NCBI RefSeq assembly: GCF_014268595.2
Contig: NZ_CP077091.1
Span: forward strand, 5,500,001 to 5,564,000
DNA from: Pseudomonas hamedanensis
Lineage (GTDB): Bacteria; Pseudomonadota; Gammaproteobacteria; Pseudomonadales; Pseudomonadaceae
Direction: 5' to 3'
DNA: 64,000 bases
Below, piece by piece: positions 11,764-23,931 of this stretch (positions within the stretch are counted from its first letter, which is position 1; each line of letters begins with the position of its first letter). The translations under genes were made by a program, and so were the position numbers. The notes beneath the pieces were generated by a model. It ran no database searches. It worked only from the letters and a program-made list of their open reading frames with translations, and was not told the DNA's origin.

Positions 11764-12636
11764 TTACTCGCCCTTCTGTTTATCCAGCGCCACCTGGTAC
11801 AGCACGTTTTTGCGCTCACCGGTGATCTGCGCGGCCAACGCGGCGGCGCGCTTGAGTGGCATTTCTTCAAGCAACAGATCGAGGATGCGCATCGCCTCGC
11901 TGCTGACCGCATCTTCAGACTCCGGGGCGGTCCAGCCAGCCACCAGCACCACGCATTCGCCGCGCTGCTGATTGCTGTCGGATTCGACAAATTCACGCAA
12001 CTGCGACAGCGGCAGGCCTTTAAGCGTTTCGAAGGTTTTAGTGATCTCACGAGCCAGCAACGCGTGGCGCTCGCCACCGAACACTGCTTCCATGTCCTGC
12101 AAACACTCGAGAATGCGGTGCGGGGCCTCATAAAAAATCAGCGTGCGTGGCTCTTCTTTAACCGCCTCGAGTCGAGCCTTGCGCCCGACCGACTTGGCCG
12201 GCAGAAAACCTTCGAAGATGAAACGGTCCGACGGCAGCCCCGCCGCCGACAGTGCAGCGATCAGGGCACAAGCACCCGGTACCGGCACCACATTGATTCC
12301 GGCAGCACGGGCCTGACGCACCAGGTGATAACCCGGATCGGAAATCAGCGGCGTACCGGCATCGGAAATCAGCGCGACGTTGTCGCCCGCCAGCAAACGG
12401 GTAATAAAACGGCTACCTTCATCTCGTTCGTTATGTTCGTGGCAAGCCGCCAGCGGCGTGGAAATCCCGAAATGCTGCATCAGCCGCGCCGAGTGACGCG
12501 TGTCCTCGGCCGCAATCAGCGCCACCTCACGAAGGATTTTCAGGGCCCGGGCGCTGATGTCGTCCAGGTTGCCGATGGGCGTCGCCACCACATAAAGCGA
12601 GCCAGCAGCGGAATTCAGGGAACCTGGAGCAGTCAA
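11764..12636 (-). CDS. rsmI: RsmI, 16S rRNA (cytidine1402-2'-O)-methyltransferase
   Basis: SAM-dependent tetrapyrrole-methylase-fold enzyme methylating the ribose of C1402, the same nucleotide that RsmH modifies at N4. I chose the TTG at 12636 (start MTAPGSLNSAAG, 290 residues): GAGG lies 8 bases upstream and the usual family length results. Longer in-frame starts would place the protein start inside the promoter. Family motifs include LYVVATPIGNLDDIS, AAEDTRHS, SDAGTPLISDPG and YEAPHRI. The gene is divergent from lpoA. Confidence 0.94.
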   Translation of the reverse strand: MTAPGSLNSAAGSLYVVATPIGNLDDISARALKILREVALIAAEDTRHSARLMQHFGISTPLAACHEHNERDEGSRFITRLLAGDNVALISDAGTPLISDPGYHLVRQARAAGINVVPVPGACALIAALSAAGLPSDRFIFEGFLPAKSVGRKARLEAVKEEPRTLIFYEAPHRILECLQDMEAVFGGERHALLAREITKTFETLKGLPLSQLREFVESDSNQQRGECVVLVAGWTAPESEDAVSSEAMRILDLLLEEMPLKRAAALAAQITGERKNVLYQVALDKQKGE

Positions 12637-12845
12637 AGCGCACACCTCGTGATCGTAAAAGCGGCCATTGTAGCGCGTCACGCAGCTTGCGATGCGCTTC
12701 ACCCGCCCCGGGTTTTTCATGCGGTTGTGCGGCGCGACACCCTTTGCGCCAGCTAAATTGATCGATTCACGCCAGTAACATCGCGCCCCGGCCAGTGCTT
12801 GGGTACAATTCCACGCTAATTTGATCGAGTATCAGGAACACTTAC
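12637..12845. promoter_or_regulatory. Divergent rsmI/lpoA promoter region
   Basis: A TACAAT -10 box lies on - at 12667-12672 for rsmI, about 30 bases before its TTG start. A second TACAAT lies on + at 12804-12809 for lpoA, about 37 bases before its ATG. Neither has a clear -35 hexamer, so the calls are tentative. Confidence 0.4.
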
Positions 12846-14656
12846 ATGATCGCTTGCCTGCGGCTGCTCACTGCCCTCTGCCTCGCTGCCTTGTTGGCGG
12901 CGTGTGCCAGCTCCCCTTCCTCCAGCCTTGGCGAACTTCCACGGACCCCGGACGCCAGCATCGAGCAGTTGCTCGAACAGGCTGGCCAGGCGAAAACCCC
13001 GGAAAAAGCCGCCCTGTTGCGCCTGAGCGCGGCAGACCTGGCTTATCGCCAAGGCAACGCCGGACAGTCCGCGCAAATCCTGCAACAAGTGCCGATGGAG
13101 CAACTCAAGCCCGGCCAGCAGATTTTCGCCAACACACTGTCCGCCGAACTGGCGATGACCCGCAACCAGCCGAAAGCCGCGCTGACCGCCCTGAGCCATC
13201 CAAGCCTGCAACAATTGGGCGAGATGCCTGAAGAGCAGCAAGTGCGCACCGGCACCGTTCGTGCCCGCGCCCTGGAAGCCGACGGCCAGACCCTGGCCGC
13301 CGCGCGCGAGCGAGTGTTCATCGCGCCAATGCTCGAAGGCGAAGCCGCAGGCAAGAACCACGAAGCGATCTGGACCCTGATCGCCTCACTGCCGACCGAT
13401 CAACTGCAACCGAACGCGACCGATGACCTCGGTGGCTGGATGGCACTGGCGCAAGCGGTGAAAACTGCCGGCACGCTGGAACAGCAGCAAGCCGCAATCG
13501 ACACCTGGCGTGCACAGAATCCAAAGCACCCGGCCGCAATCACTCTGCCGCTGCCGCTGACCAAACTCAAGGAACTGGCCAGCCAGCCGCTGAGCAAAAT
13601 CGCCCTGCTGCTGCCACAGGACGGCCAACTGGCCGCTGTCGGCAAAGCGCTGCGCGAAGGTTTCATGGCCGCGCACTATCAGGCGCAACAGGCCGGACAG
13701 AAGCCGCCTGCCATCGAGTTCTATGACAGCTCGAAGCTGACTTCGATGGATGAGTTCTACCGCAAGGCCCAAGCTGACGGTGTGCAACTGGTGGTCGGTC
13801 CGCTGGAAAAACCTCTGGTCAAACAACTGAGCACCCGTCCGCAACTGCCGATCACCACCCTTGCGCTGAACTACAGCGAAGGCGATCAGGGCCCTGCGCA
13901 ACTGTTCCAGTTCGGCCTGGCCGCAGAGGACGAAGCCCGCGAAGTTTCGCGTCGCGCCCGCGCCGACGGCCTGCACCGCGCCGCGATCATGGTGCCGAAA
14001 GGCGAATGGGGCGACCGCGTATTGCGTGCGTTCAGCCAGGACTGGCAAGCCAATGGCGGCAGTATCGTTGCCACCGAACGTGTCGATCAGCCAGTGCAAC
14101 TGGCTCAACAGATCGCCGACATGTTCCAGCTGCGTCAGAGCGAAGCCCGCGCCAAGAGCCTGCAGAATGCCGCTGGCACCAACGTTGCCGCGCAGCCTTC
14201 GCGTCGCCAGGACATCGAGTTCATCTTCCTGGCCGCGACGCCGCAACAGGCCCAGCAGATCAAGCCGACCCTGAACTTCCAGTACGCTGGCGATGTTCCG
14301 GTTTACGCCACCTCCCATGTCTATAGCGCCAGTGGCGACGTCAACCAGTACAACGACATGACCGGCATTCGCTTCTGCGAAACCCCATGGCTGCTGGAAA
14401 CCAGCGATCCGCTGCGCCAGCAAGTCGTCGCGCAATGGCCACAGGCTGCCGGCAGTCTCGGCCGCCTGTATGCGATGGGCGCCGATGCGTATCGCCTGGC
14501 ACCGCGCCTGGGCCAGCTCAAAGCCCTGCCGGACAGCCGCATCGAAGGTCAGTCGGGCAGCCTCGGCATGACCCAGACCCAGCGTGTTGTGCGTCAGTTG
14601 CCTTGGGCGCAGTTCGTCAGCGGTCAGGTTCAACGCCTGCCGGACACCCCGCGCTG

Positions 14657-14657
<1 letters not shown>
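12846..14657 (+). CDS. lpoA: LpoA, outer-membrane lipoprotein activator of PBP1a
   Basis: Outer-membrane lipoprotein that reaches through the periplasm to stimulate a class A penicillin-binding protein. The 603 residues start with a lipoprotein signal whose lipobox LAAC puts the lipidated Cys at position 20. An alpha-helical TPR-like N-terminal half (about 30-220) follows, then a periplasmic-binding-protein-like C-terminal half from about 250 (IALLLPQDGQLAAVGKAL). The gene order rsmI, lpoA, yraN, gmhA/diaA, dolP parallels the E. coli yraL-yraP cluster. Its stop overlaps the yraN start (TGATG). Confidence 0.93.
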
Positions 14658-16292
<1,635 letters not shown>

Positions 16293-16335
16293 CCTGATTA
16301 CGCAGGAGCTGTGCACTCGTCAGCTCCTACGTAAT

Positions 16336-16368
16336 AAAAAAGGCGATCCATTCGGATCGCCTTTTTTA
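16336..16368. terminator. Bidirectional terminator between dolP and sspB
   Basis: A perfect 8-bp stem, GGCGATCC (16342-16349) with GGATCGCC (16354-16361), has a 4-base loop and is flanked by A and T runs. It ends dolP on + and sspB on -. Confidence 0.9.
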
Positions 16369-16779
16369 TTACTTCACAACCTTCAAGCTTGGCCGGCCGC
16401 TTGGCCGCGGTGGCTCGCTGTCGGGTGGCGGCAGATCGTCCGGGTCGATCTCTTCCTCGTCGTCCAGCGGCGACTCGAGATCAAATACCATACCCTGACC
16501 ATTCTCCCGGGCGTAGATACCCAGGATCGCACTGATCGGCACGTACAGGCTGTGCGGGACACCACCGAAGCGACCTTCAAAGGTCACCACGTCGTTGTCC
16601 ATGTGCAGATGACGCACGGCACTGGGCGAGATGTTCAGGACAATCTGCCCGTCGCTGGCGAAACCCTGCGGCACCTGCACTGCAGGGTACTCGGCATTGA
16701 CCAGCATGTGCGGGGTGCAATCGTTATCCACAATCCACTCGTAGAGCGCGCGGACCAGATAAGGTCGACTGGAGTTCAT
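16369..16779 (-). CDS. sspB: SspB, ClpXP adaptor for ssrA-tagged proteins
   Basis: Adaptor that delivers ssrA-tagged polypeptides to ClpXP. The 136 residues have an N-terminal substrate-binding domain (about 1-105; SSRPYLVRALYEWIVDN, LNISPSAV, FEGRFGG). An acidic, proline-rich linker follows, with a C-terminal PSLKVVK tail matching the ClpX-docking peptide type. It lies 16 bases downstream of sspA. Confidence 0.95.
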   Translation of the reverse strand: MNSSRPYLVRALYEWIVDNDCTPHMLVNAEYPAVQVPQGFASDGQIVLNISPSAVRHLHMDNDVVTFEGRFGGVPHSLYVPISAILGIYARENGQGMVFDLESPLDDEEEIDPDDLPPPDSEPPRPSGRPSLKVVK

Positions 16780-16795
16780 AGCGGCTCCTTAAGCC

Positions 16796-17413
16796 TTAGC
16801 GCATATCGCGTTCGACACCAGACAGACTCGCCTGGAATGCCTCACGCGCAAACTGGCGCTCCATATAATCAAGCAGCGGCTTGGCCGGCCGCGGCAGTTC
16901 AATACCCATAATCGGCAAACGCCAGAGTATGGGTAATAGGCAGCAATCCACCAGACTTTGTTCCTCACTGAGGAAGAACGGTTTGTCGGCAAACAGCGGC
17001 GAAACGCCCGTCAGGCTTTCGCGCAATTCCTTGCGTGCCACGACCCGCGCGGCCTCTTTGCTTTTAGGATCCAGAATCAGATCCACCAGCCCGCACCAGT
17101 CACGCTGAATCCTGTGAATCAGCAGACGGCTATTGGCACGCGCCACCGGATAAACCGGCAACAGCGGCGGGTGCGGGTAACGCTCATCCAGATATTCCAT
17201 CACCACGGTCGACTCCCACAACGCCAGGTCACGATCGACCAGCGTGGGCAGACTACCGTAAGGGTTCACTTCAATCAGTTTAGGCGGCTGACGACCAGCT
17301 TCCACATAAATGATCTCTGCGCTGACACCCTTCTCTGCAAGCACGATGCGCACTCGGTGGGAATAGTGGTCGGCGGGGTCGGAGTAACAGGCCAACCGAT
17401 TGGTCACGCCCAT
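16796..17413 (-). CDS. sspA: SspA, stringent starvation protein A
   Basis: GST-fold RNA polymerase-associated protein, involved in stress and virulence gene expression. The 205-residue length is typical. A thioredoxin-like N-terminal domain ([23 protein letters not shown]) lacks a catalytic GST residue. The [11 protein letters not shown] and surface-pocket residues PHPP (about 84-87) are present; a helical C-terminal domain follows. A strong GAGGAGG lies 6 bases before the ATG. No clear promoter lies between its start and the petC-proximal hairpin, so read-through from petABC or an attenuated transcript is possible. Confidence 0.94.
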   Translation of the reverse strand: MGVTNRLACYSDPADHYSHRVRIVLAEKGVSAEIIYVEAGRQPPKLIEVNPYGSLPTLVDRDLALWESTVVMEYLDERYPHPPLLPVYPVARANSRLLIHRIQRDWCGLVDLILDPKSKEAARVVARKELRESLTGVSPLFADKPFFLSEEQSLVDCCLLPILWRLPIMGIELPRPAKPLLDYMERQFAREAFQASLSGVERDMR

Positions 17414-17455
17414 GGCGATCCTCCTCGCTTGTTGAAATTGTCGGAACCGGAAAAA

Positions 17456-17535
17456 CGCGCGCGCCCAGAGGGCACCTCCCGCGGGGTCTGACTGAGCAGA
17501 CCCTGCTTTAGCGGAGGCGCCCTTGGGCGCGCGCG
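17456..17535 (-). terminator. 80-nt three-tier hairpin between petC and sspA (terminator/attenuator)
   Basis: Nested inverted repeats: an outer perfect 12-bp arm (17456-17467 with 17524-17535) and a second tier AGGGC/GCCCT (17469-17473 with 17519-17523). A third tier CCTCCCGC/GCGGAGG has one bulge, and an apical 7-bp stem pairs 17484-17490 with 17497-17503. Read on -, the GC-rich hairpin is followed by TTTTT (17451-17455), the form of an intrinsic terminator after petC. Its size suggests it may also act as an attenuator or processing site for the downstream sspAB. Confidence 0.7.
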
Positions 17536-17559
17536 ATTAACAGCAATGCTTGAAGCGTA

Positions 17560-18342
17560 TCAGTGCACGTCTTTCCAGTATTCACGCTTGAGCAGGTAGG
17601 CGAACACAAAGAAGAACGCCAGGTACAGCAAGACATAAGTACCGATGCGCTGATGTTGCAGCTTAACCGGGTTAGCCGAGTAAGCCAGGAAGGTTACCAG
17701 ATTCTTGACCTTCTCATCGAACTGCTCTTCGTTCAGAGCACCGGATTTCGGCACGATGGTCAACTGATCGCACGCTTCATGGGTCAGCGGCGTGCCGGTC
17801 AGCGGATCATATTGCTTCTTGCCGTCCTCAACGATCTGCACCTGTTTGCAACCGATGACCTGACGACCCTGCAGGCCGACCAGCACGTTAGGCATGCCGA
17901 CGTTCGGGAAGACCTTATTGTTTACGCCCCATGGACGTGCCGGGTCTTCGTAGAACGACTTCAGGTAACCGTACAACCAGTCAGTGCCACGCACGCGAGC
18001 CACCAGAGTCAGGTCCGGCGGCGCCGCACCGAACCAGGTCTTGGCGTCGTTCGGCTGCATGCCGATGTTCATGTGATCGCCGATCTTGGCGCCCGTGAAT
18101 ACCAGCTTCTCCAGCATCAACTCGTGCGGGATGCCGAGGTCATCGGCGACTCGCTCGTAACGCTGGAACTTGGCGCTGTGGCACCCCATGCAATAGTTGG
18201 CAAAGGTCCGCGCACCATCCTGCAGGGCGGCTTTGTCGGAGACGTCGATGTCGACACTTTCCAATTCCGGACCGTGGCCCCCGGCAGCAAAAGCGAGGGA
18301 AGGCAGCGCAGCAAAAATCAGTGCAAAAAATAACTTTTTCAT
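17560..18342 (-). CDS. petC: Cytochrome c1 of the bc1 complex
   Basis: Membrane-anchored c-type cytochrome of ubiquinol:cytochrome c reductase, passing electrons from the Rieske centre to soluble cytochrome c in the periplasm. ATG 18342 starts MKKLFFALIFAALPS, a Sec signal peptide cleaved after about residue 20, giving a 260-residue precursor. The haem-binding CMGCH lies at 51-55. The axial-ligand Met is probably in the NIGMQPN segment. A C-terminal anchor (VLLYLAFFFVFAYLL) ends in KREYWKDVH. The start overlaps the petB stop in TGATG. Confidence 0.95.
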   Translation of the reverse strand: MKKLFFALIFAALPSLAFAAGGHGPELESVDIDVSDKAALQDGARTFANYCMGCHSAKFQRYERVADDLGIPHELMLEKLVFTGAKIGDHMNIGMQPNDAKTWFGAAPPDLTLVARVRGTDWLYGYLKSFYEDPARPWGVNNKVFPNVGMPNVLVGLQGRQVIGCKQVQIVEDGKKQYDPLTGTPLTHEACDQLTIVPKSGALNEEQFDEKVKNLVTFLAYSANPVKLQHQRIGTYVLLYLAFFFVFAYLLKREYWKDVH

Positions 18343-19556
18343 CAGCCAGTCACCCTTTCCGGAACCGGTTTGGTCTTCTCGAGCCGGGTGTAGAACGGCA
18401 TCAGAATGAAGTAGGCGAAGTACAGGAAGGTGCAGACCTGCGACAGCAGCGTGCGGCCCGGTGTCGGGGCGAGCACACCCAGAACGCCGAGGATCACGAA
18501 CGAAATGCAGAACACCACCAGCCAGATTTTGCTCAGCCAGCCTTTGTAGCGCATCGACTTGACCGGACTGCGATCCAGCCAAGGCAGCACAAACAGCACG
18601 GCAATCGCCGCGCCCATGGCGATCACGCCAAGGAGCTTGTCCGGCACCGCGCGCAGGATTGCGTAGAACGGTGTGAAGTACCAGACCGGGGCGATATGCT
18701 CAGGCGTCTTGAACGGGTTAGCCGGCTCAAAGTTGGGTTTTTCGAGGAAATAGCCACCCATTTCCGGGAAGAAGAACACAATGAAGCAGAAGATGAACAG
18801 GAACACCACGACGCCGACAATGTCTTTCACCGTGTAGTACGGGTGGAAGGCGATGCCGTCCAGCGGGATGCCGTTTTCGTCCTTGTGCTTCTTGATGTCG
18901 ACGCCGTCAGGGTTGTTCGAACCGACTTCGTGCAGCGCCAGAATGTGCAACACCACCAGTCCGAGAATCACGATCGGCAGCGCCACGACGTGCAAGGCAA
19001 AGAAGCGGTTCAGGGTGATTCCGGAGATCAGGTAGTCACCACGAATCCACTGGGTCAGGTCATCGCCGATCAGCGGAATCGCGCCGAACAGCGAGATGAT
19101 CACCTGCGCGCCCCAGTAGGACATTTGCCCCCACGGCAGCAGGTAACCCATGAACGCTTCGGCCATCAGCGCCAGATAAATCAGCATGCCGAACACCCAG
19201 ACCAACTCGCGCGGCTTCTGGTACGAACCGTAAAGCAGGCCACGGAACATGTGCAGATAGACCACGATGAAGAACGCCGAGGCGCCGGTCGAGTGCAGCA
19301 GCCGCAGGATCGAACCGTACTCGACGTCGCGCATGATGTATTCGACGGAAGCGAAGGCTTCTTCTGCCGACGGCGTGTAGCTCATCGTCAGCCAGACACC
19401 GGTGACGATCTGGTTGACCAGCACCAGCAGCGCCAGGGAACCAAAGAAGTAGAAGAAGTTGAAGTTTTTTGGCGCGTAATATTTGCTGAGATGGTCTTCC
19501 CACATTTTGGTCGCGGGAAAGCGCGCATCAACCCAATCCATGAACTTGCTCATCAC
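18342..19556 (-). CDS. petB: Cytochrome b of the bc1 complex
   Basis: Di-haem integral membrane subunit carrying the quinol oxidation (Qo) and quinone reduction (Qi) sites. The 404-residue length is usual for proteobacteria. At least eight hydrophobic helices are seen. The haem-ligand His residues lie in helix B and helix D (HSTGASAFFIVVYLHMFRG in part, and FFALHVVALP). The Qo-site motif is PVWYFTPFYAILRA, with the PEW-type triplet replaced by PVW. It overlaps petA by 4 bases. Confidence 0.95.
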   Translation of the reverse strand: MMSKFMDWVDARFPATKMWEDHLSKYYAPKNFNFFYFFGSLALLVLVNQIVTGVWLTMSYTPSAEEAFASVEYIMRDVEYGSILRLLHSTGASAFFIVVYLHMFRGLLYGSYQKPRELVWVFGMLIYLALMAEAFMGYLLPWGQMSYWGAQVIISLFGAIPLIGDDLTQWIRGDYLISGITLNRFFALHVVALPIVILGLVVLHILALHEVGSNNPDGVDIKKHKDENGIPLDGIAFHPYYTVKDIVGVVVFLFIFCFIVFFFPEMGGYFLEKPNFEPANPFKTPEHIAPVWYFTPFYAILRAVPDKLLGVIAMGAAIAVLFVLPWLDRSPVKSMRYKGWLSKIWLVVFCISFVILGVLGVLAPTPGRTLLSQVCTFLYFAYFILMPFYTRLEKTKPVPERVTG

Positions 19557-20146
19557 GCTTTCTCCGTATCGACGCCGATGACAATCAGGTCATCGGTCTC
19601 ATAGGAATGCGGGGGAACTGGCAGGTTCAAAGGCGCAGGTTGCGACTTGTAGACGCGGCCAGCCAGATCGTAGTGGGAACCGTGGCAAGGGCAGAAATAC
19701 CCGCCTACCCAGTCTTTACCCAGATCCGCAGGTGCCACTTCGGGACGGAAAGTCGGTGAGCAACCCAGGTGCGTGCAGATCCCGATCAGCAGCAGAATTT
19801 CCGGCTTGATCGAGCGCACTTCAGGGTCGACATAGGTGGGTTGCGTGGAGTTTTTGGAAGTCGGATCGGAGAGCTGGCCTTCGATCTTCTTGAGATTCCC
19901 CAGGATTTCCTCGGTACGGCGGACAATGAACACCGGCTGGCCGCGCCATTCAGCAATCATCTGCTGTCCTGGCTCGATTTTGCTGACATTCACTTTCACC
20001 GGTGCACCGGCGGCTTTCGCCTTGGCACTGGGAAACCATGACCCCACGAACGGGACCGCAGCCCCCACCGCTCCTGCAGCACCCACCACGGATGTGGCTG
20101 CTACCAAGAAGCGACGCCGGCCTGCATTCACGCCGTCATTGCTCAT
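19553..20146 (-). CDS. petA: Rieske iron-sulfur subunit of the bc1 complex
   Basis: 2Fe-2S protein that accepts the first electron from ubiquinol. The 197 residues carry a twin-arginine-type N terminus (RRRFLVAATSVVGAAG) that also serves as the membrane anchor. The cluster-binding boxes are CTHLGC and CPCHGSHYD, in the C-terminal third, with Cys and His ligands intact. It is the first gene of petABC. Confidence 0.96.
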   Translation of the reverse strand: MSNDGVNAGRRRFLVAATSVVGAAGAVGAAVPFVGSWFPSAKAKAAGAPVKVNVSKIEPGQQMIAEWRGQPVFIVRRTEEILGNLKKIEGQLSDPTSKNSTQPTYVDPEVRSIKPEILLLIGICTHLGCSPTFRPEVAPADLGKDWVGGYFCPCHGSHYDLAGRVYKSQPAPLNLPVPPHSYETDDLIVIGVDTEKA

Positions 20147-20296
20147 TCAGTCCTCTCCCATCAGCTTTTTGGCCTGTTAAATCAGGCGTCTACTAAATAA
20201 ATCAAATGTTACTTATAAAAATTTTGCCCGAATGGTAATGAAAACCCCCAATTCTGACAAGGTTAATTACCCGGGGCTAACCCCCTCAAGCCTTGG

Positions 20297-20323
20297 AGTA
20301 TAGGGGGTCTACGGATGTGGCAA
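20297..20323 (-). promoter_or_regulatory. Predicted petABC promoter
   Basis: TTGCCA (20318-20323) and TATACT (20297-20302) on -, with a short 15-base spacer, about 150 bases before the petA start. The spacing is sub-optimal, so the site is tentative. The leader between it and petA is AT-rich. Confidence 0.45.
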
Positions 20324-20360
20324 GTTGTCACAACGCAATTCTTTGATAAATCGCAGGCAT

Positions 20361-20402
20361 AAAAAAACGCCCGCTTCCGTTAGGAATCGGGCGTTCTTTT
20401 TT
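20361..20402. terminator. Terminator after rpsI
   Basis: AACGCCCG (20366-20373) pairs with CGGGCGTT (20388-20395), with an inner TTCC/GGAA stem, flanked by A and T runs. It terminates rplM-rpsI on the - strand and is symmetrical enough to work in both directions. Confidence 0.85.
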
Positions 20403-20418
20403 GAACGTGGAAGCGGAA

Positions 20419-20811
20419 TTAACGCTTCGAGTACTGCGGACGCTTACGCGCTTTACGCAGACCCACTTTCTTACGTTCAACTTCACGGGCGTCGCGGGTA
20501 ACGAAGCCAGCTTTGCGCAGAGCGCCACGCAGGGTTTCGTCGTAGTCCATCAGAGCGCGAGTGATGCCGTGGCGGATTGCGCCAGCCTGACCACTTACAC
20601 CACCGCCGATCACGGTGACGTAGATGTCGAATTTCTCGACAGTCTCGGTCAGCTCCAGCGGCTGACGAACTACCATGCGGGCAGTTTCGCGGCCGAAGAA
20701 GTTATCCAGCGAACGGTTGTTGATGGAGATGTTACCAGTACCCGGACGCAGGAAAACGCGTGCGGTTGCGGTCTTGCGACGGCCAGTGCCGTAATTTTGA
20801 GTCGCCGACAT
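20419..20811 (-). CDS. rpsI: Ribosomal protein S9
   Basis: Small-subunit protein whose basic C-terminal tail contacts P-site tRNA. The 130 residues start with [18 protein letters not shown], the S9 signature, and end with KRPQYSKR, the conserved tail. It lies 14 bases downstream of rplM, the usual L13-S9 pair. Confidence 0.98.
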   Translation of the reverse strand: MSATQNYGTGRRKTATARVFLRPGTGNISINNRSLDNFFGRETARMVVRQPLELTETVEKFDIYVTVIGGGVSGQAGAIRHGITRALMDYDETLRGALRKAGFVTRDAREVERKKVGLRKARKRPQYSKR

Positions 20812-20825
20812 AATGTACTATTCCG

Positions 20826-21254
20826 TTAAAACTTCAGTTCTTGGGGCTGCTGAGCAGTATGAGGGTGTGCAGCGCCCGCATAGACTTTCAGCTTACGGTA
20901 CATGTCGCGACCCAGCGGGTTTTTAGGCAGCATGCCTTTAACCGCGGTCTCGATCACGCGCTCAGGGGCTTTGGCGATCAGTTTTTCAAAGTTGATCGAC
21001 TTGATGCCGCCCGGGAAACCGGAGTGGGAGTAGTACATTTTGTCAGTGGTTTTAGCGCCGGTAACACGGATCTGCTCGGCGTTGATGACGACGATGTAGT
21101 CGCCGGTGTCAACGTGAGGAGTGTACTCAGGCTTGTGCTTGCCACGCAGACGGCTCGCGATTTCGGTGGCCAGACGACCCAGGGTCTGACCAGCAGCGTC
21201 GACGACAAACCAGTCGCGCTTTACTGTTTCCGGTTTAGCAGTAAAAGTTTTCAT
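20826..21254 (-). CDS. rplM: Ribosomal protein L13
   Basis: Early-assembling large-subunit protein. The 142-residue length is normal. It starts [20 protein letters not shown] and contains [31 protein letters not shown] and the signature [18 protein letters not shown]. It is transcribed with rpsI from the promoter at 21295-21323. Confidence 0.98.
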   Translation of the reverse strand: MKTFTAKPETVKRDWFVVDAAGQTLGRLATEIASRLRGKHKPEYTPHVDTGDYIVVINAEQIRVTGAKTTDKMYYSHSGFPGGIKSINFEKLIAKAPERVIETAVKGMLPKNPLGRDMYRKLKVYAGAAHPHTAQQPQELKF

Positions 21255-21294
21255 TCTTTATAGCCTCAGGGGCCGCCTGTAAATTAGACGGCGG

Positions 21295-21330
21295 ATCTTA
21301 CTGAATAGTGCGTACTTTGACAAGTCAAAG
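21295..21330 (-). promoter_or_regulatory. rplM-rpsI promoter with overlapping palindrome
   Basis: TTGTCA (21318-21323) and TAAGAT (21295-21300) are spaced by exactly 17 bases on the - strand, about 40 bases before the L13 start. An inverted repeat CTTTGAC-aa-GTCAAAG (21315-21330) overlaps the -35 element and could be an operator. Confidence 0.7.
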
Positions 21331-21498
21331 GCAGCCGGATACAGACGCTTTCGGGGGCTCGGGTCGGCGCGTCCGTTCAACGGCAAGATTCTTCGGCGGC
21401 GGCGCATCACTTCCACTGCAGAAAGAGGTCGGCAATTATGCAGATTGCGAAAAATTTTTCAACCTGCTTTTATGATTGTTTTGCCCAAGGAGCACCCG

Positions 21499-22539
<1,041 letters not shown>

Positions 22540-22550
22540 TTGATCCATAA

Positions 22551-22625
22551 ACCGATCGCGAGCAGGCTCACTCCTACATTTGGAATGCGCTCCCCTGTAG
22601 GAGTGAGCCTGCTCGCGATAGCGGT
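22551..22625. repeat. REPIN (family 1) between convergent genes
   Basis: Two inverted copies of a REP of the form TCGCGAGCAGGCTCACTCC (arms 22555-22578 and 22595-22619) with a short spacer. The same unit recurs at 28987, 53873, 57205 and 61761. Confidence 0.9.
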
Positions 22626-22642
22626 CTGATAGTCCCCCCAGA

Positions 22643-23779
22643 TTAAAGCGAACGCGCAATGATCTCCTTCATGATTTCATTGGTCCCGGCATAAATTCGC
22701 TGCACCCGTGCATCCGCCCACGCCCGGGCCACCGGGTATTCCCACATGAAGCCGTAGCCGCCATGCAGTTGCACGCATTCGTCGAGCACCTTGCATTGCA
22801 GGTCCGTACCCCAATATTTGGCCATCGCCGCCGTCGGCACGTCGAGTTTGCCTTGCAGATGCAGTTCCAGGCAGCGGTCGACGAAGACCCGGCCGATCTG
22901 AATCTCTGTAGCCATCTCGGCCAATTTGAATCGGGTGTTCTGAAAGTCGGCAATCGCCTTGCCGAACGCCTTGCGATCACGGGTGTAATCCAGCGTCCAT
23001 TGCAACGCCGCTTCCGCCGAGGCCAACCCGCCGATGGCCACCGTCAGGCGCTCTTGTGGTAATTCCTGCATCAGGTAGGCAAACCCGGCTCCCGCCTGCC
23101 CCAACAGGTTTTCCTTCGGCACGCGCACGTCCTGAAAGAACAATTCCGACGTGTCCTGCGCCTTCATTCCGACTTTCTCCAGGCGTTTGCCCTTCTCGAA
23201 GCCGGGCGTATTCGCCTCCACCAGAAACAGGCTGGTGCCCTTGGCGCCGGCCTTCGGGTCGGTCTTGGCCACCACGATCACCAAGTCGGCGAGAAAGCCG
23301 TTGGTGATAAAAGTTTTCGAACCGTTGATCACGTATTCGTCACCGTCCAGCACCGCCGTGGTTTTCACCCCTTGCAAGTCGGATCCGGCGCCCGGTTCGG
23401 TCATGGCAATGGCGGTGACCATTTCGCCCGAGACCAGTTTCGGCAGGTATTTGTGCTTCAGCGCCTCGCTGCCGTAATGCAGGATGTACGGCGCGACGAT
23501 ATCCGAGTGCAGCGAAAAACCGATCCCGGTCAGGCCCAGGCGACCGACCTCTTCAATCACCACGGTGCTGTACAGGAAATCGGCGCCCAGCCCGCCGTAC
23601 TCCTCCGGCAGATGCGAGCAGAGCATCCCCGCCTCCCCCGCCTTGTTCCAGAGCTGGCGATCGATATGCCCCTGCTTTTCCCATTGCCCGTGGAACGGCA
23701 CCGCCTCTTTTTCGAGGAATGTTCGTACGCTGTCGCGAAACAATTCGTGCTCGGGGCTGAACAAGGTTCTGGGGATCAT
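22643..23779 (-). CDS. Acyl-CoA dehydrogenase (LCAD/isovaleryl type)
   Basis: FAD-dependent acyl-CoA dehydrogenase of 378 residues. The N-terminal helical domain (LFSPEHELFRDSVRTFLEKE) is followed by the FAD/substrate segment AIAMTEPGAGSDLQG (about 123-137). The C terminus IYAGTNEIMKEIIARS has Ala where medium-chain enzymes carry the catalytic Glu. The base appears instead to be Glu256 in GGLASAEAALQ, the position used by long-chain and isovaleryl-CoA dehydrogenases. The substrate is unknown. It is divergent from a GlxA-type regulator 152 bases away, a plausible local regulator. Confidence 0.9.
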   Translation of the reverse strand: MIPRTLFSPEHELFRDSVRTFLEKEAVPFHGQWEKQGHIDRQLWNKAGEAGMLCSHLPEEYGGLGADFLYSTVVIEEVGRLGLTGIGFSLHSDIVAPYILHYGSEALKHKYLPKLVSGEMVTAIAMTEPGAGSDLQGVKTTAVLDGDEYVINGSKTFITNGFLADLVIVVAKTDPKAGAKGTSLFLVEANTPGFEKGKRLEKVGMKAQDTSELFFQDVRVPKENLLGQAGAGFAYLMQELPQERLTVAIGGLASAEAALQWTLDYTRDRKAFGKAIADFQNTRFKLAEMATEIQIGRVFVDRCLELHLQGKLDVPTAAMAKYWGTDLQCKVLDECVQLHGGYGFMWEYPVARAWADARVQRIYAGTNEIMKEIIARSL

Positions 23780-23931
23780 GCGGCACCTGTCTTTCTTGTT
23801 GGAGGAATACGACCTTCAGAGACTAAGCCTGGCTTGTGCTACAGGACACTGGACACATCCGACAAAAAATAAGACGATCCAGCCGTCTGGTGACCACTTT
23901 CCCTTATAAAAACAAAACAAAAAGTTGAATT

